A DNA stretch of 64,000 bases from contig NZ_MAXC01000013.1 in the NCBI RefSeq assembly GCF_001693485.1, positions 43,421-107,420 of the forward strand, given 5' to 3'. Under the pieces are notes generated by a model. It had not been told where the DNA came from. It did not search any database and saw only the letters and a program-made list of their open reading frames with translations. This document shows, piece after piece, positions 25,287 through 33,696 of the stretch (position 1 is its first letter; every line of letters starts with the position of its first letter). Both the position numbers and the translations under genes were made by a program. The DNA comes from Bradyrhizobium sp. LMTR 3 (GTDB lineage: Bacteria > Pseudomonadota > Alphaproteobacteria > Rhizobiales > Xanthobacteraceae).

Positions 25287-26395
25287 CGGCTCGGCAGGTC
25301 TCGAATAAATTCCACCAGCGCGGTGCTGACCTCGTTCGGCCGCTCCTGCTGGGTCCAGTGGCCGCAGCCGGGCAGCATCTGAATCTTGCGCAGGCCGGGA
25401 ACGAAGTTCTTCTGGTTGGCGAGCAACTGGTCCGTTCCGGGAAACGAGAGCAGGAAGTCACGATCGCCCGCGATATAGAGCGCCGGTACAGACACTTGCA
25501 TGCCGGCCACAGCACCGGTGATTTCCCAGTTGCGATCGATGTTGCGGTAGTAATTGAGCGCGCCCCGGAAGCCGGTTCGCTTGAACTCCTCGCCATAAAA
25601 GTCGATGTCGCTTTCGCTGATCCAGGATGGCAGGGTTTTGGGCGCGCCGGGTCCTTGCAGAAATCCGCCGCCCTTCGGCACCATGCCGAGGTTCGGCGCG
25701 GGCCCGCCCGCAGTGACGGCGGCGCGGGCCGCGGCTACGCCATCGCCGGATGCCCCGAACAGCATGTTGCGAATGGTCGCGCGCGGATCGCGTCCCAATT
25801 CCGCCTCGGCCGGTCCGGGCTCCATGAAATAGAGCTGATAGAATTGCGCCGTCTCCGTGCGCGGCATCAGACTGGTCGGCGCCACTTTGCCGCGCGGGCG
25901 GAACGGGACGCTGAGGGCTGCCACCGCCCGGAAGCGGTCGGGCCGCATGACAGCTACCTGCCAGGCGATGCTGGCACCCCAATCATGACCGGCGATGACG
26001 GCGGTCGCCGCGCCCAAGGCATCAAGAATGCCCACCATGTCGCCGACGAGATGCAGGATCGTGTATTGATCGATCGCCTGCGGCGCGTCACTCTTGCCGT
26101 AACCACGCAGGTCCGGAGCGACGACACGGAAGCCGGCGGCAGCAAGAGCATCGATCTGATGCCGCCAGGAGAACCAGGATTCGGGAAAGCCGTGCACCAG
26201 CAGCACCAGCGGTCCCTCGCCCTGTTCGGCAATATTGATGCGGATGCCGTTACACTCGATGATCCGTTGCGTGGTCTTGCTCATTTTTCCATCCCGCTCC
26301 GAAGTTGCTGCTGATGCGTTTGACGAGATCGTGTCTGGGGCAACTCGCAATGCGAGCGGCGCCAAGGCCGCAGCTAATAGCTGTCGTCTGTTCAT
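25283..26395 (-). CDS. Alpha/beta hydrolase, epoxide hydrolase type, with export-like leader
   Basis: This 370-residue protein has a leader with a twin-Arg pair and a hydrophobic stretch (MNRRQLLAAALAPLAL). The core has HGFPESWFSWRHQ (oxyanion loop), GHDWGASIAW (nucleophile elbow with Asp) and GCGHWTQQERP (catalytic His), as in soluble epoxide hydrolases and haloalkane dehalogenase relatives. An internal start at MSKTTQR would give a leaderless version of usual size, so export is uncertain. It is the first gene of the pair with the MATE transporter and is divergent from TetR. Confidence 0.88.
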   Translation of the reverse strand: MNRRQLLAAALAPLALRVAPDTISSNASAATSERDGKMSKTTQRIIECNGIRINIAEQGEGPLVLLVHGFPESWFSWRHQIDALAAAGFRVVAPDLRGYGKSDAPQAIDQYTILHLVGDMVGILDALGAATAVIAGHDWGASIAWQVAVMRPDRFRAVAALSVPFRPRGKVAPTSLMPRTETAQFYQLYFMEPGPAEAELGRDPRATIRNMLFGASGDGVAAARAAVTAGGPAPNLGMVPKGGGFLQGPGAPKTLPSWISESDIDFYGEEFKRTGFRGALNYYRNIDRNWEITGAVAGMQVSVPALYIAGDRDFLLSFPGTDQLLANQKNFVPGLRKIQMLPGCGHWTQQERPNEVSTALVEFIRDLPSR

Positions 26396-26471
26396 GGTCT
26401 TTCCTCAGGCTAAGCCGGCGTACTCGCAGCGATTGGTGAACGCCGCCGATCCTTTACCGTCACAACCAGTT

Positions 26472-26520
26472 TTGGTACTGTATGGTACCCAATGAGCGAT
26501 GTATGGTACCATCGGGTACC
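26472..26520. promoter_or_regulatory. Candidate TetR operator: GGTACC repeats
   Basis: GTATGGTACC occurs at 26480-26489 and again at 26501-26510, exactly 21 bp (two helical turns) apart. A further GGGTACC lies at 26514-26520 and a degenerate TTGGTACT at about 26472. The second copy sits in the palindrome ATGGTACCAT. The block lies between the divergent epoxide hydrolase and TetR genes, which fits a dimer-pair operator. It also overlaps the ATG at 26499, arguing that the real TetR start is downstream. Confidence 0.65.
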
Positions 26521-26534
26521 GAGTCAAGAGGGAA

Positions 26535-27179
26535 ATGACATCGATGAGTCCGAAGATGAAGCCACGTGAGGAAGAAACCGATGGGGCCGCAGTCCGGAAG
26601 CGGATTCTCGGCGCGGCCCTTTCGGCATTCATGGAGGGCGGTTATGCGCAGACCAGCACGCTGGAGATTGCGACACGCGCACGCGTGTCAAAACGCGAGC
26701 TTTACTCGTTGTTCGGCAACAAGGAAGCGATGCTGGTCGCCTGCATCACCGAGCGCGCCCGGCGGTTGAAAGCGCCGGCCGATCTGCCCGAGTTGCGCGA
26801 CAGGGAAACCCTGGCCAACGTGCTTACCACTTTTGGTACAAGGCTTCTGACGGAAACGACCGATCCGGTCGTCGTCGCTGTGTTCCGGCTGGCAATATCC
26901 GAGACAGTGCACGCGCCAAAGGTTGCACAAGCGCTGGATTCGATCGCTCGCCGGCCTACGCGTGATTCATTGCGAGAGATCATGGCAAATGCCAAATCAG
27001 CCGGGCTTTGCGATGGCGATCCTGCCGCGATGGCCGAACAATTCCTGGGGCTGCTCTGGGGCGACTTGATGACCGGCCTGCTGCTTCAAGTGGCCGATCG
27101 TCCGAGTGCCGCCGAAATCGCGCGGCGGGCCCGCGCGGCAACGACCGGGTTTCTAGACATCTATCCGAAGCCCAGGTGA
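26535..27179 (+). CDS. TetR-family transcriptional regulator
   Basis: This regulator of about 214 residues has the N-terminal HTH TSTLEIATRARVSKRELYSLFGNKEAML, preceded by VRKRILGAALSAFMEGGY, typical of TetR. The C-terminal ligand domain resembles the AcrR-type C-terminal module. The reading frame extends to an ATG at 26499 that falls inside the operator repeats. AGAGGG at 26527-26532 supports a start at 26535 or, with better spacing, ATG 26544. It probably represses the divergent epoxide hydrolase-MATE pair and itself. Confidence 0.88.
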   Translation: MTSMSPKMKPREEETDGAAVRKRILGAALSAFMEGGYAQTSTLEIATRARVSKRELYSLFGNKEAMLVACITERARRLKAPADLPELRDRETLANVLTTFGTRLLTETTDPVVVAVFRLAISETVHAPKVAQALDSIARRPTRDSLREIMANAKSAGLCDGDPAAMAEQFLGLLWGDLMTGLLLQVADRPSAAEIARRARAATTGFLDIYPKPR

Positions 27180-27262
27180 AATCGTCTGCGTTTTGGCTTG
27201 ACCGCGGTGTGCGGTATTTCTACGTCCATCCGACCCACCTGCACGTATGGAGAAGGTCCGCC

Positions 27263-28030
27263 GTGGCATTTGAACTGTTCAATCTGGCCGGCAAACGAGC
27301 GCTCGTCACAGGATCGTCCCAGGGGATCGGCCTCGCCATCGCGCGAGGGCTCGCCGAGCATGGCGCCTCCGTGGTCCTGAATGGACGGGAGCGCAGCAAG
27401 CTTGAGGCCGCCGCCGCGAGCTTGACCGCAGCCGGGCACAAGGTTGCGGTCGCCGGTTTCGACGTCACCGTCGCCGAGGATGTCCGCGACGGCATTGCCA
27501 CGATCGAGCGGACGGTCGGAGTAATCGATATTCTCGTCAACAACGCTGGCATGCAGTTTCGCACGCCGCTTGAGGATTTTCCGGCGGAGAAGTGGGAGCA
27601 ATTGCTCAGGACCAATGTCTCGAGCGCCTTCTACGTCGGCCAGGCTGTCGCGCGCCACATGATCCCGCGCGGAAAGGGCAAGATCATCAACATCGCGTCG
27701 GTTCAGAGCGAGTTGGCCCGCCCGGGCATTGCCCCGTACACTGCCACCAAGGGAGCGATCAAGAATCTCACGCGCGGCATGTGCGCCGATTGGGCCAGGC
27801 ACGGACTGCAGATCAATGCCATCGCGCCGGGGTATTTCAAGACTCCGCTAAACCAGGCGCTGGTCGACGATCCCCAGTTTTCAGCGTGGCTGGAAAAGCG
27901 AACGCCGGCCTCGCGCTGGGGCAACGTGGACGAACTGATCGGCGCCGCCGTCTTCCTGTCGGGAGATGCCTCGTCCTTCGTCAACGGGCATACGCTCTAC
28001 GTCGACGGCGGCATCACGACCTGTCTTTAG
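27263..28030 (+). CDS. Short-chain dehydrogenase, gluconate 5-dehydrogenase type
   Basis: This 255-residue SDR has the cofactor motif TGSSQGIGLAIARGLAEHG, NNAG in DILVNNAGMQFR, the active-site Ser in INIASVQS and YxxxK as YTATKGAIK. The start MAFELFNLAGKRALVTG, GTG at 27263 with a GGAGAAGG ribosome site, matches gluconate 5-dehydrogenases (Ga5DH/IdnO), which interconvert gluconate and 5-ketogluconate. It follows the TetR gene by 83 bp and may or may not share its transcript. Specificity beyond the SDR family is by resemblance only. Confidence 0.85.
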   Translation: MAFELFNLAGKRALVTGSSQGIGLAIARGLAEHGASVVLNGRERSKLEAAAASLTAAGHKVAVAGFDVTVAEDVRDGIATIERTVGVIDILVNNAGMQFRTPLEDFPAEKWEQLLRTNVSSAFYVGQAVARHMIPRGKGKIINIASVQSELARPGIAPYTATKGAIKNLTRGMCADWARHGLQINAIAPGYFKTPLNQALVDDPQFSAWLEKRTPASRWGNVDELIGAAVFLSGDASSFVNGHTLYVDGGITTCL

Positions 28031-28080
28031 TTGTTGGCGCTTCTTTCACGCAGCCCGGCACAAGTCTTCAAGGAGCGTTT

Positions 28081-28095
28081 CGCAGCCTGGCTGCG
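28081..28095. terminator. Small hairpin between convergent genes
   Basis: CGCAGC-CTG-GCTGCG forms a perfect 6-bp stem in the 66-bp gap between the convergent SDR and RTX-like genes. No T tract follows on either side, so the call as terminator is tentative. Confidence 0.35.
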
Positions 28096-28096
28096 G

Positions 28097-29101
28097 TCAA
28101 GCCAGTTTCATTTCGCCTGACCGCGCACGCAAGGCGCTGAACGTATCGACCTTGATTTCGGCGGTTGAGCCGTCGGCGAAGGAAAGGTTTACCGGATGGA
28201 AGCCGATATCCAACGTCAACTTGTCCGATCCATCTCCGAAGGACACCGTCGCGACGTTTCCTGACATCGTGACGTTCATATTCTCGGCCGAAAAGCCCTC
28301 GCCCAGTTTGATGGTAACGTCGCGGTTGGTGAAGATGGTATCCTTGCCGTCGCCGACGTTGAACAGGATTGTGGAGCCCCGGTCAGCGCGAATTGTATCG
28401 TCGCCCGTACCGCCGCTGACGATCGTTCCGTTGTCCGCATCGATGGTGTCATCGCCCGCACCGCCCTCGACATAACCGCCGACGAGAGCTGAGATGGAAT
28501 CATTGCCGTCACCACCATAGGCGCGGCTGTCGGACCACACCGAGATCGTGTCATTCCCTGCGCCGCCATCGACCAGGCTCTCGGACCAGGCGCTGATCGT
28601 GTCGTTTCCGGCGCCGCCCATCGTCACGGTATTTGACCAGGCGCGCACCATGTCGTCGCCATCGCCGGCATCCACGGCGCTATCGGACCAGACGTCGATC
28701 TGGTCGTTGCCGGCGCCGCCATAGACAGCCGATCCCGACCAGGCACGGAGCGTGTCACTACCCGCGCCACCATCGACGACGCTATCGGACCAGGCATCGA
28801 TCGTATCGTTGCCGTCGCCGCCATCGGCGAGAGTCTTGCTCCAACCGGACAGCGCGTCGTCGCCGTCGGTCCCCGGCCGATATGACATTCCAAGTTCCTG
28901 CAACCGCAGCAAAAACGCCTGTACAACCGGCGATTGGCCGATGCTGCCGGTGGACGGGGCTGACGGTCCGCTTTGCGATTTCTCGTTGGATGAAGCCTGA
29001 TGGTTGGACGCCAGCGTGGCCAAAAGCTGCGGCGGCTCCGGCGGCTGCGGCAACTGCCAGGGTCGGAACGATGGAGAAAAAGGATTGTAGAGCACTCTCA
29101 T
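28097..29101 (-). CDS. RTX-like calcium-binding repeat protein with 17-residue repeats
   Basis: This 334-residue protein has no N-terminal signal peptide. A Pro/Ser/Gln-rich head (1-60) and a short helix (57-71) precede ten consecutive 17-residue units from residue 77 to about 246, consensus GGxGNDTIxxWSxSxVx. Each unit has one RTX-type Ca-binding half (GGxGxDxI) followed by a Trp-Ser segment, unlike the usual 9-residue or 18-residue spacing. The last units lose the WS part. The C-terminal 80 residues are beta-rich, as in RTX proteins exported by type I secretion. No ABC/HlyD export genes are adjacent, so the exporter would be elsewhere. Confidence 0.85.
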   Translation of the reverse strand: MRVLYNPFSPSFRPWQLPQPPEPPQLLATLASNHQASSNEKSQSGPSAPSTGSIGQSPVVQAFLLRLQELGMSYRPGTDGDDALSGWSKTLADGGDGNDTIDAWSDSVVDGGAGSDTLRAWSGSAVYGGAGNDQIDVWSDSAVDAGDGDDMVRAWSNTVTMGGAGNDTISAWSESLVDGGAGNDTISVWSDSRAYGGDGNDSISALVGGYVEGGAGDDTIDADNGTIVSGGTGDDTIRADRGSTILFNVGDGKDTIFTNRDVTIKLGEGFSAENMNVTMSGNVATVSFGDGSDKLTLDIGFHPVNLSFADGSTAEIKVDTFSALRARSGEMKLA

Positions 29102-29275
29102 GGCGGCATTTCCAAGCTTCAGTTGCCGCCCTCTGCAAGCGGCGAGATGCTATGAAGATGCCTGAACGGTATCGCTATGCTCCTAAGAAATAATTACTCC
29201 TCTACCTAAGGATGTATCAAAGGATACTCGTCGGCAGCATTACTATTCGGGTCCGTGAGCGTCGTCCGCGAAATG

Positions 29276-29306
29276 GCAGCGTCCGGCAATCAACGCCGGA
29301 CGCTGC
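29276..29306 (-). terminator. Strong hairpin downstream of the TRAP operon
   Basis: GCAGCGTCCGGC (29276-29287) and its exact reverse complement (29295-29306) form a 12-bp perfect stem around a 7-base loop, 22 bp after the dctP stop. There is no long T tract on the minus strand. The position and stability still suggest a transcription end or mRNA 3' stabiliser for the dctQMP transcript. Confidence 0.6.
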
Positions 29307-29327
29307 GAGCGCGCGATAATGCTGGTC

Positions 29328-30302
29328 TTACTTCTTATAGGCGGCGACCACGGCGTCGCCATCGGCACCCGTCTTCTTGAGCCAGTCGGCCGTCAACTGC
29401 TCGCCGATTTTCTCGAGGCCGGACTTCAGCGCCGGAGGTGGCGGCAGCACCTTCATCTTGTTGGCCTGAAGCTGTTCGAGATACCACTTCGCCTTTTCTT
29501 CCGCGAGCTTCCAGCCGCGCTCTTCGGCGACCGCCGCTGCCTTCACGATCGCGTCCTGCGTCGGCTTGTCGAGCGCGTCGAAAGCCGCCTTGTTCACGAA
29601 GGTGACGTTCTTCGGAATCCAGGCCTGCGTATCGTAGAAATGCGTCATGGTTTCCCAGGACTTGCTGTCGTAGCCGGTCGAGCCCGAGGTCATGAACGCG
29701 TTCACGACGCCGGTGGCCAGCGCCTGCGGCAGTTCCGCCGCCTGGATGGTGACGGGCTGCGCGCCGACAAGCTCGGCGATGCGCGAGGTGCCGACGTTAT
29801 AGGCGCGCCACTTCAGGCCTTTCATGTCCTCGACCGTGTTGAGGTCCTTCTTGGCATAAATGCCCTGCGGACCCCATGGCACCGCGAACAGAAGCATAAG
29901 TCCCTGCGAGGCGAGCTTCTTTTCGATGGCGGGTTTCGAGGCGAGCCACAGCTTCTTGGCTGCCGGATAGCTCGTCGCCAGGAAGGGGATCACGTCGATG
30001 CCGAACATCGGATCTTCGTTCTCGTGCAGCGAAATCAGAACCTCGCCGGCCTGCGCCTGGCCGGTTGCGACCGCGCGCTTGATTTCCGGCGCCTTGAACA
30101 GCGACGCGGCGGGATGCACGGTGATCTGCAGCTTGTTGCCGGTGGCATCGGCAACGTCCTTGGCGAACGCGATCAGATTCACCGAATGCGGATTGTCCGC
30201 CGGATAGGCCGCCGGAAGATTCCATTTTGTCTGCGCCATTGCGGGAACGGCAATCGCCGCGACGCAGGCGGCCATTGCGCACGTTTTTATAAATCTGAAC
30301 AT
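29328..30302 (-). CDS. dctP: TRAP transporter periplasmic solute-binding protein (DctP type)
   Basis: This 324-residue protein has a signal peptide (MFRFIKTCAMAACVAAIAVPAMAQ). It has the TRAP DctP layout: WNLPAAYPADNPHSVNLIAFAKDVADATGNKLQI, VPWGPQGIYAKKDLNTVEDMKGLKWR (with the conserved Arg for carboxylate ligands in the later part) and a C-terminal helical tail. It captures an organic acid in the periplasm for DctQM. It is the last gene of the dctQ-dctM-dctP transcript, 13 bp after dctM. Confidence 0.92.
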   Translation of the reverse strand: MFRFIKTCAMAACVAAIAVPAMAQTKWNLPAAYPADNPHSVNLIAFAKDVADATGNKLQITVHPAASLFKAPEIKRAVATGQAQAGEVLISLHENEDPMFGIDVIPFLATSYPAAKKLWLASKPAIEKKLASQGLMLLFAVPWGPQGIYAKKDLNTVEDMKGLKWRAYNVGTSRIAELVGAQPVTIQAAELPQALATGVVNAFMTSGSTGYDSKSWETMTHFYDTQAWIPKNVTFVNKAAFDALDKPTQDAIVKAAAVAEERGWKLAEEKAKWYLEQLQANKMKVLPPPPALKSGLEKIGEQLTADWLKKTGADGDAVVAAYKK

Positions 30303-30315
30303 GACAAATACCTCT

Positions 30316-31623
30316 CTAGCCAGGGAACGCTATCCGCGGCAGCACCATCACGATATCAGGAAAAACCGTGATGATGGCAACCGCCAGAACGAGCAAAAAG
30401 AAGAACGGCAGCGCGGCCTTGGCGACCGTATTGGAATCCTTGCCGCTCATGGTCTGCAGGACGAACAGGTTGAAGCCGACAGGTGGAGAAACCTCCGCCA
30501 TCTCCACCACCAGCACCAGGAAAATGCCGAACCAGATCAGGTCGAAGCCGGCCTGTTTCACCATCGGAATGACGATGGCAGTGGTCAGCACAATCATGGA
30601 GATGCCGTCGAGCGCAGCGCCAAGTATGACGTACATGACCGTGAGCGCCGCGATCAGCGCATAGGGGCTGAGCTGGAGGCTGTTCACCCAGTCCGCGAGC
30701 GCCATCGGGATACCCGTATAGGCCATCGAGGTGCCCATGTAGGAGGCGCCCGCCAGGATCAGGAGGATCATGCAATTGACCCGTGTCGCGCCCATGACGC
30801 TCGCCCAGAACGATTGCCAGGTCAGCGCGCCCTGCCACCATGCAATCGCGAGCGACCCCAGCACGCCCCAGGCCGCGCATTCCGTCGCCGTCGCCCAGCC
30901 CATCAGCAGCGACAGAAAAACGAAAATGATCAGCAACAGACAAGGAATGAGATTGAGCGACTCGGCAATGCGCCTGCGAAGGCTCATGGACGGCTCGGCC
31001 GGCGGCGTGCGCTTCGGATTGGCGAGCGACCAGATCGCGATGTAGCCGGAATAGAGCATCATGATCAGCAGGCCCGGCAGAAATCCGGCGAGAAAAACCT
31101 GAATGATGGAGACGTTCGCCTGCACGGCGTAGACCACCATCGTAATCGACGGCGGGATGAGAATGCCGAGCGTGCCCGCACCGGCCAGCGAGCCGAGGCT
31201 CAAGCCTTCGTCATAGCCGCGCTTCTTCAATTCGGGCAGGGCGATCTTGGCAACCGTGGCGCAGGTCGCGGCTGATGATCCCGACACCGAACCGAACACG
31301 CCGCAGGCAAGCACATTGACGTGCATAAGCCGGCCCGGCAGCCAGTTCAGCCACGGCGCAAACCCGCGGAACATCTCCTCCGACAGGCGCGTGCGGAACA
31401 GAATTTCGCCCATCCAGATGAAGAGCGGCAGTGCGGCGAGCGACCACGAGGCGCTGTTGCCCCATACCGTCGTCGCCAGCACGCTGCCGGCCGGAATGCC
31501 GCCGGCGGCGAATTGCATGCCGGCCCATCCGGTCGCCATCAGGGCCACTGCGATCCAGACGCCGGCGCCGAGCAGCAGCGAAAGGAATCCGAGCAGGATG
31601 GCGGCGATGGAAAGAAGCTCCAT
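30316..31623 (-). CDS. dctM: TRAP transporter large permease (DctM type)
   Basis: This 435-residue polytopic membrane protein of the DctM family has GVWIAVALMATGW, GSVSGSSAATCATVAKIALPELKKRGYDEGLSLGS and GTLGILIPPSITMVVYA, the most conserved DctM block, and a second half ending SPPVGFNLFVLQ. The start at 31623 (MELLSIAAILLGF) follows the dctQ stop directly; a longer frame to 31716 is overlap only. It forms the Na+-dependent transport core. Confidence 0.93.
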   Translation of the reverse strand: MELLSIAAILLGFLSLLLGAGVWIAVALMATGWAGMQFAAGGIPAGSVLATTVWGNSASWSLAALPLFIWMGEILFRTRLSEEMFRGFAPWLNWLPGRLMHVNVLACGVFGSVSGSSAATCATVAKIALPELKKRGYDEGLSLGSLAGAGTLGILIPPSITMVVYAVQANVSIIQVFLAGFLPGLLIMMLYSGYIAIWSLANPKRTPPAEPSMSLRRRIAESLNLIPCLLLIIFVFLSLLMGWATATECAAWGVLGSLAIAWWQGALTWQSFWASVMGATRVNCMILLILAGASYMGTSMAYTGIPMALADWVNSLQLSPYALIAALTVMYVILGAALDGISMIVLTTAIVIPMVKQAGFDLIWFGIFLVLVVEMAEVSPPVGFNLFVLQTMSGKDSNTVAKAALPFFFLLVLAVAIITVFPDIVMVLPRIAFPG

Positions 31624-31624
31624 G

Positions 31625-32170
31625 TCAGACCCCGCTCTGCACGGCGCGCTCGACGATTTCCTCGGCGCTCTGCGGCTTCGGCAATTCATAGCGCGGCGTG
31701 AAGCCGCGCAGAACATGGATCAACTCGTCCACGAAGGCGATGAGAAGAATTACGAGGCCGCCACTGTAGCCGAGCTGCGGAATCCACAGCGGCACCGCGA
31801 TGACGCCTTGCGAAATATCGGAAAACTTCCACGACTGCCAGGTCATGATCACGGCATGCCAGGCGAAAAAGCCGATGAAGCCGACACCGACCAGGAGGGC
31901 TGCGATCTCGACATAATGGCGGACGTTGTCGTTGAGGCGGTCGATCAACAGGCCGACGCGGATCATCTCGCCGTGCTTGAATGTATGCGCGAGCCCGAGG
32001 AAGGCGGTCGCCGCCATGCACCAGGAGATGAAATCGTCGCCCGCCGGAATATTGATGCCAAGCGGCCGGCCGCCCGACAGCAGCAGCATCAGGACAAAAA
32101 TCGCAATGAGGAAAAGTCCGGCGAGATAGCCGGAGAAAAGGTAGAGCCGATCGAGAAACACGCGGATCAT
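31625..32170 (-). CDS. dctQ: TRAP transporter small permease (DctQ type)
   Basis: This 181-residue protein has four predicted membrane helices (about 8-30, 46-65, 84-106, 128-150) and the DctQ pattern GDDFISWCMAATAFLGLAHTFKHGEMIRVGLL. It pairs with DctM. It is the first gene of the TRAP transcript, which begins close to the second palindromic repeat. Confidence 0.9.
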   Translation of the reverse strand: MIRVFLDRLYLFSGYLAGLFLIAIFVLMLLLSGGRPLGINIPAGDDFISWCMAATAFLGLAHTFKHGEMIRVGLLIDRLNDNVRHYVEIAALLVGVGFIGFFAWHAVIMTWQSWKFSDISQGVIAVPLWIPQLGYSGGLVILLIAFVDELIHVLRGFTPRYELPKPQSAEEIVERAVQSGV

Positions 32171-32348
32171 ATTGAGTCCTTACCCCTCGCACGCATATTG
32201 CCCGGAAGCAATAGACGTACCATTTTCGGTCGTTCCTTGTGGAAGGGCCTGTCGATCCGCGCCCCGCCAAGGCGACCGAAATCAGCCTTCTAAGGGGATA
32301 GGTTTTCGGAGTTGTTGGGGACAGTCAAGGCAGGACGAGGCAAATCCT

Positions 32349-32540
32349 GCGATTGCGACCACGAAGAAGGTGCGCTCCCTCTCCCGCTTGCGGGGGAGGG
32401 CTGGGGTGGGGGTGTCTCCGCGGGCGATACTGCCCGAGTGGAGAGAGCCCCCACCCGGCGCTTCGCGTCGACCTCCCCCGCAAGCGGGAGAGGTGAAGCG
32501 CGTCTGCGGCCAAATCGATCTAACCAAAAATCACCACGCT
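32349..32540. repeat. Palindromic intergenic repeat, copy 2 (short form, inverted)
   Basis: This is the reverse-complement relative of the element at 141-381. It has the same terminal hairpin arms (CCTCTCCCGCTTGCGGGGG and its complement), the same middle (GGGTGGGGGCTCTCTCC on the opposite strand) and the same flank GGCCAAATCGATCTAACC. It lacks the roughly 50-base internal insertion of copy 1. It occupies about half of the 409-bp gap between dctQ and cbbR; the rest shows no recognisable gene. Confidence 0.85.
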
Positions 32541-32579
32541 CTATTCTTTCTCCCGTGCAAAGCGAGATTGAAGAGCGCG

Positions 32580-33551
32580 TCAGCCGCGCCTGGCACGGCC
32601 TGACGGCCGGGTGAGCCGCAGCCGGCGATGGGTGCGGGGCAGAAACTGCTTGCCCTTGGCGCTGAGGAAATCCAGCATCGCCTGCGCCGGCGGCAGCAAC
32701 ACCTTGTCCTTGCGTGCAAGCGCGAACCACTGCCGCACGATCGGCAGGCCATCGACGTCCAGGGTGACCAGGCGCCGTTCGTCGAGCTCGGTCGCGACCG
32801 TGTGCGCAGAGAGAAAGGCGATGCCTAGCCCTGCGATCACCGCCTGCTTGATGGTCTCGTTACTGCTCATGGCGAGGCCGATCTTGGGGCGGATGCCCGA
32901 CGTCTCGAACAATTGCTCCATCAGCCCGCGCGTTCCGGACCCCGGCTCGCGCGTCAGGAAGGTTTCGCCGGCGAGCTCGCGCGGTGCGATGCGGGATTTT
33001 CGCGCCAGCCGATGCGCGGTCGGCGCGATGATGACGTGCGGATGATCGCCGATCAGGTGGACGTTCATGTCGATGTCGGCGGGCGGGCGGCCCATGATCG
33101 CGAAGTCGAGATCGTAGCCGCGTAGCGCCTCGCCGACCTCCTGGCGGTTGCCGATCGAGAGCGTGATTTCGACGTTCGGATAGAGCTTCGAGAATCCGGA
33201 GATCATGAACGGCACGAAATATTTCGCGGTCGAGACAGCACCGATCGAGATGCGGCCCGCGGTCTTTCCCGCCATCATCTCCAACGTGGTCTCGCAGTCG
33301 GTGATCGCCGCCTCGATCCGCTCGGCGAGCGCCAATACCTCGCGCCCGGCATCGGTCAGCAGCATGCCGTCGCCGGTGCGCTGGATCAGCGGCAATCCTG
33401 CGACCGCCTGCAGGTTGCGTAGCTGCAGCGTTACCGCGGGCTGTGTCAGGTAGAGCTGCTTCGACGCGGCGGTAACCGACCGGTGCTTCTGCACGGCGGC
33501 CAGCGCGCGCAACTGGCGGATGGTCAATTCGCGCAACAACCGGCCGGCCAT
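32580..33551 (-). CDS. cbbR: LysR-type regulator of the Calvin-cycle operon
   Basis: This 323-residue LysR-family regulator has an N-terminal winged HTH (VTAASKQLYLTQPAVTLQLRNLQ) and an effector domain (GRISIGAVSTAKYFVPFMISGFSKLYPNVEI). It is divergent from cbbF by 145 bp, the classic CbbR arrangement. CbbR activates cbb transcription in response to metabolites such as RuBP or NADPH in related bacteria. The C-terminus is short and Arg-rich (THRRLRLTRPSGRARRG). Confidence 0.93.
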   Translation of the reverse strand: MAGRLLRELTIRQLRALAAVQKHRSVTAASKQLYLTQPAVTLQLRNLQAVAGLPLIQRTGDGMLLTDAGREVLALAERIEAAITDCETTLEMMAGKTAGRISIGAVSTAKYFVPFMISGFSKLYPNVEITLSIGNRQEVGEALRGYDLDFAIMGRPPADIDMNVHLIGDHPHVIIAPTAHRLARKSRIAPRELAGETFLTREPGSGTRGLMEQLFETSGIRPKIGLAMSSNETIKQAVIAGLGIAFLSAHTVATELDERRLVTLDVDGLPIVRQWFALARKDKVLLPPAQAMLDFLSAKGKQFLPRTHRRLRLTRPSGRARRG

Positions 33552-33696
33552 GGCACGCCTCCATTATAACAAAAACTTTGCTCTGGCCAAAGATAACAAA
33601 ATTTCCCTAATTCGGCAAACTGCGCTTGCTTAAGAGCGCGGGTCGCCAATCGGCGGACGCTTCGACGGCGCCGAGAGAGCGCACCGGGAGACGGCC
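33552..33696. promoter_or_regulatory. cbbR-cbbF divergent control region
   Basis: The gap contains the inverted repeat CTTTG-CTCTGGC-CAAAG (33576-33592) and the direct repeat ATAACAAAA at 33566-33574 and 33593-33601. These AT-rich elements stand out from the GC-rich surroundings and lie where CbbR normally binds. Assignment as the CbbR operator is by position and symmetry, not by a match to a known site. Confidence 0.55.

Noticed and set aside
23742..25382. 546-residue plus-strand frame opposite the MATE gene
   Set aside because: Shadow of a well-supported membrane protein; its product is a charged low-complexity string.
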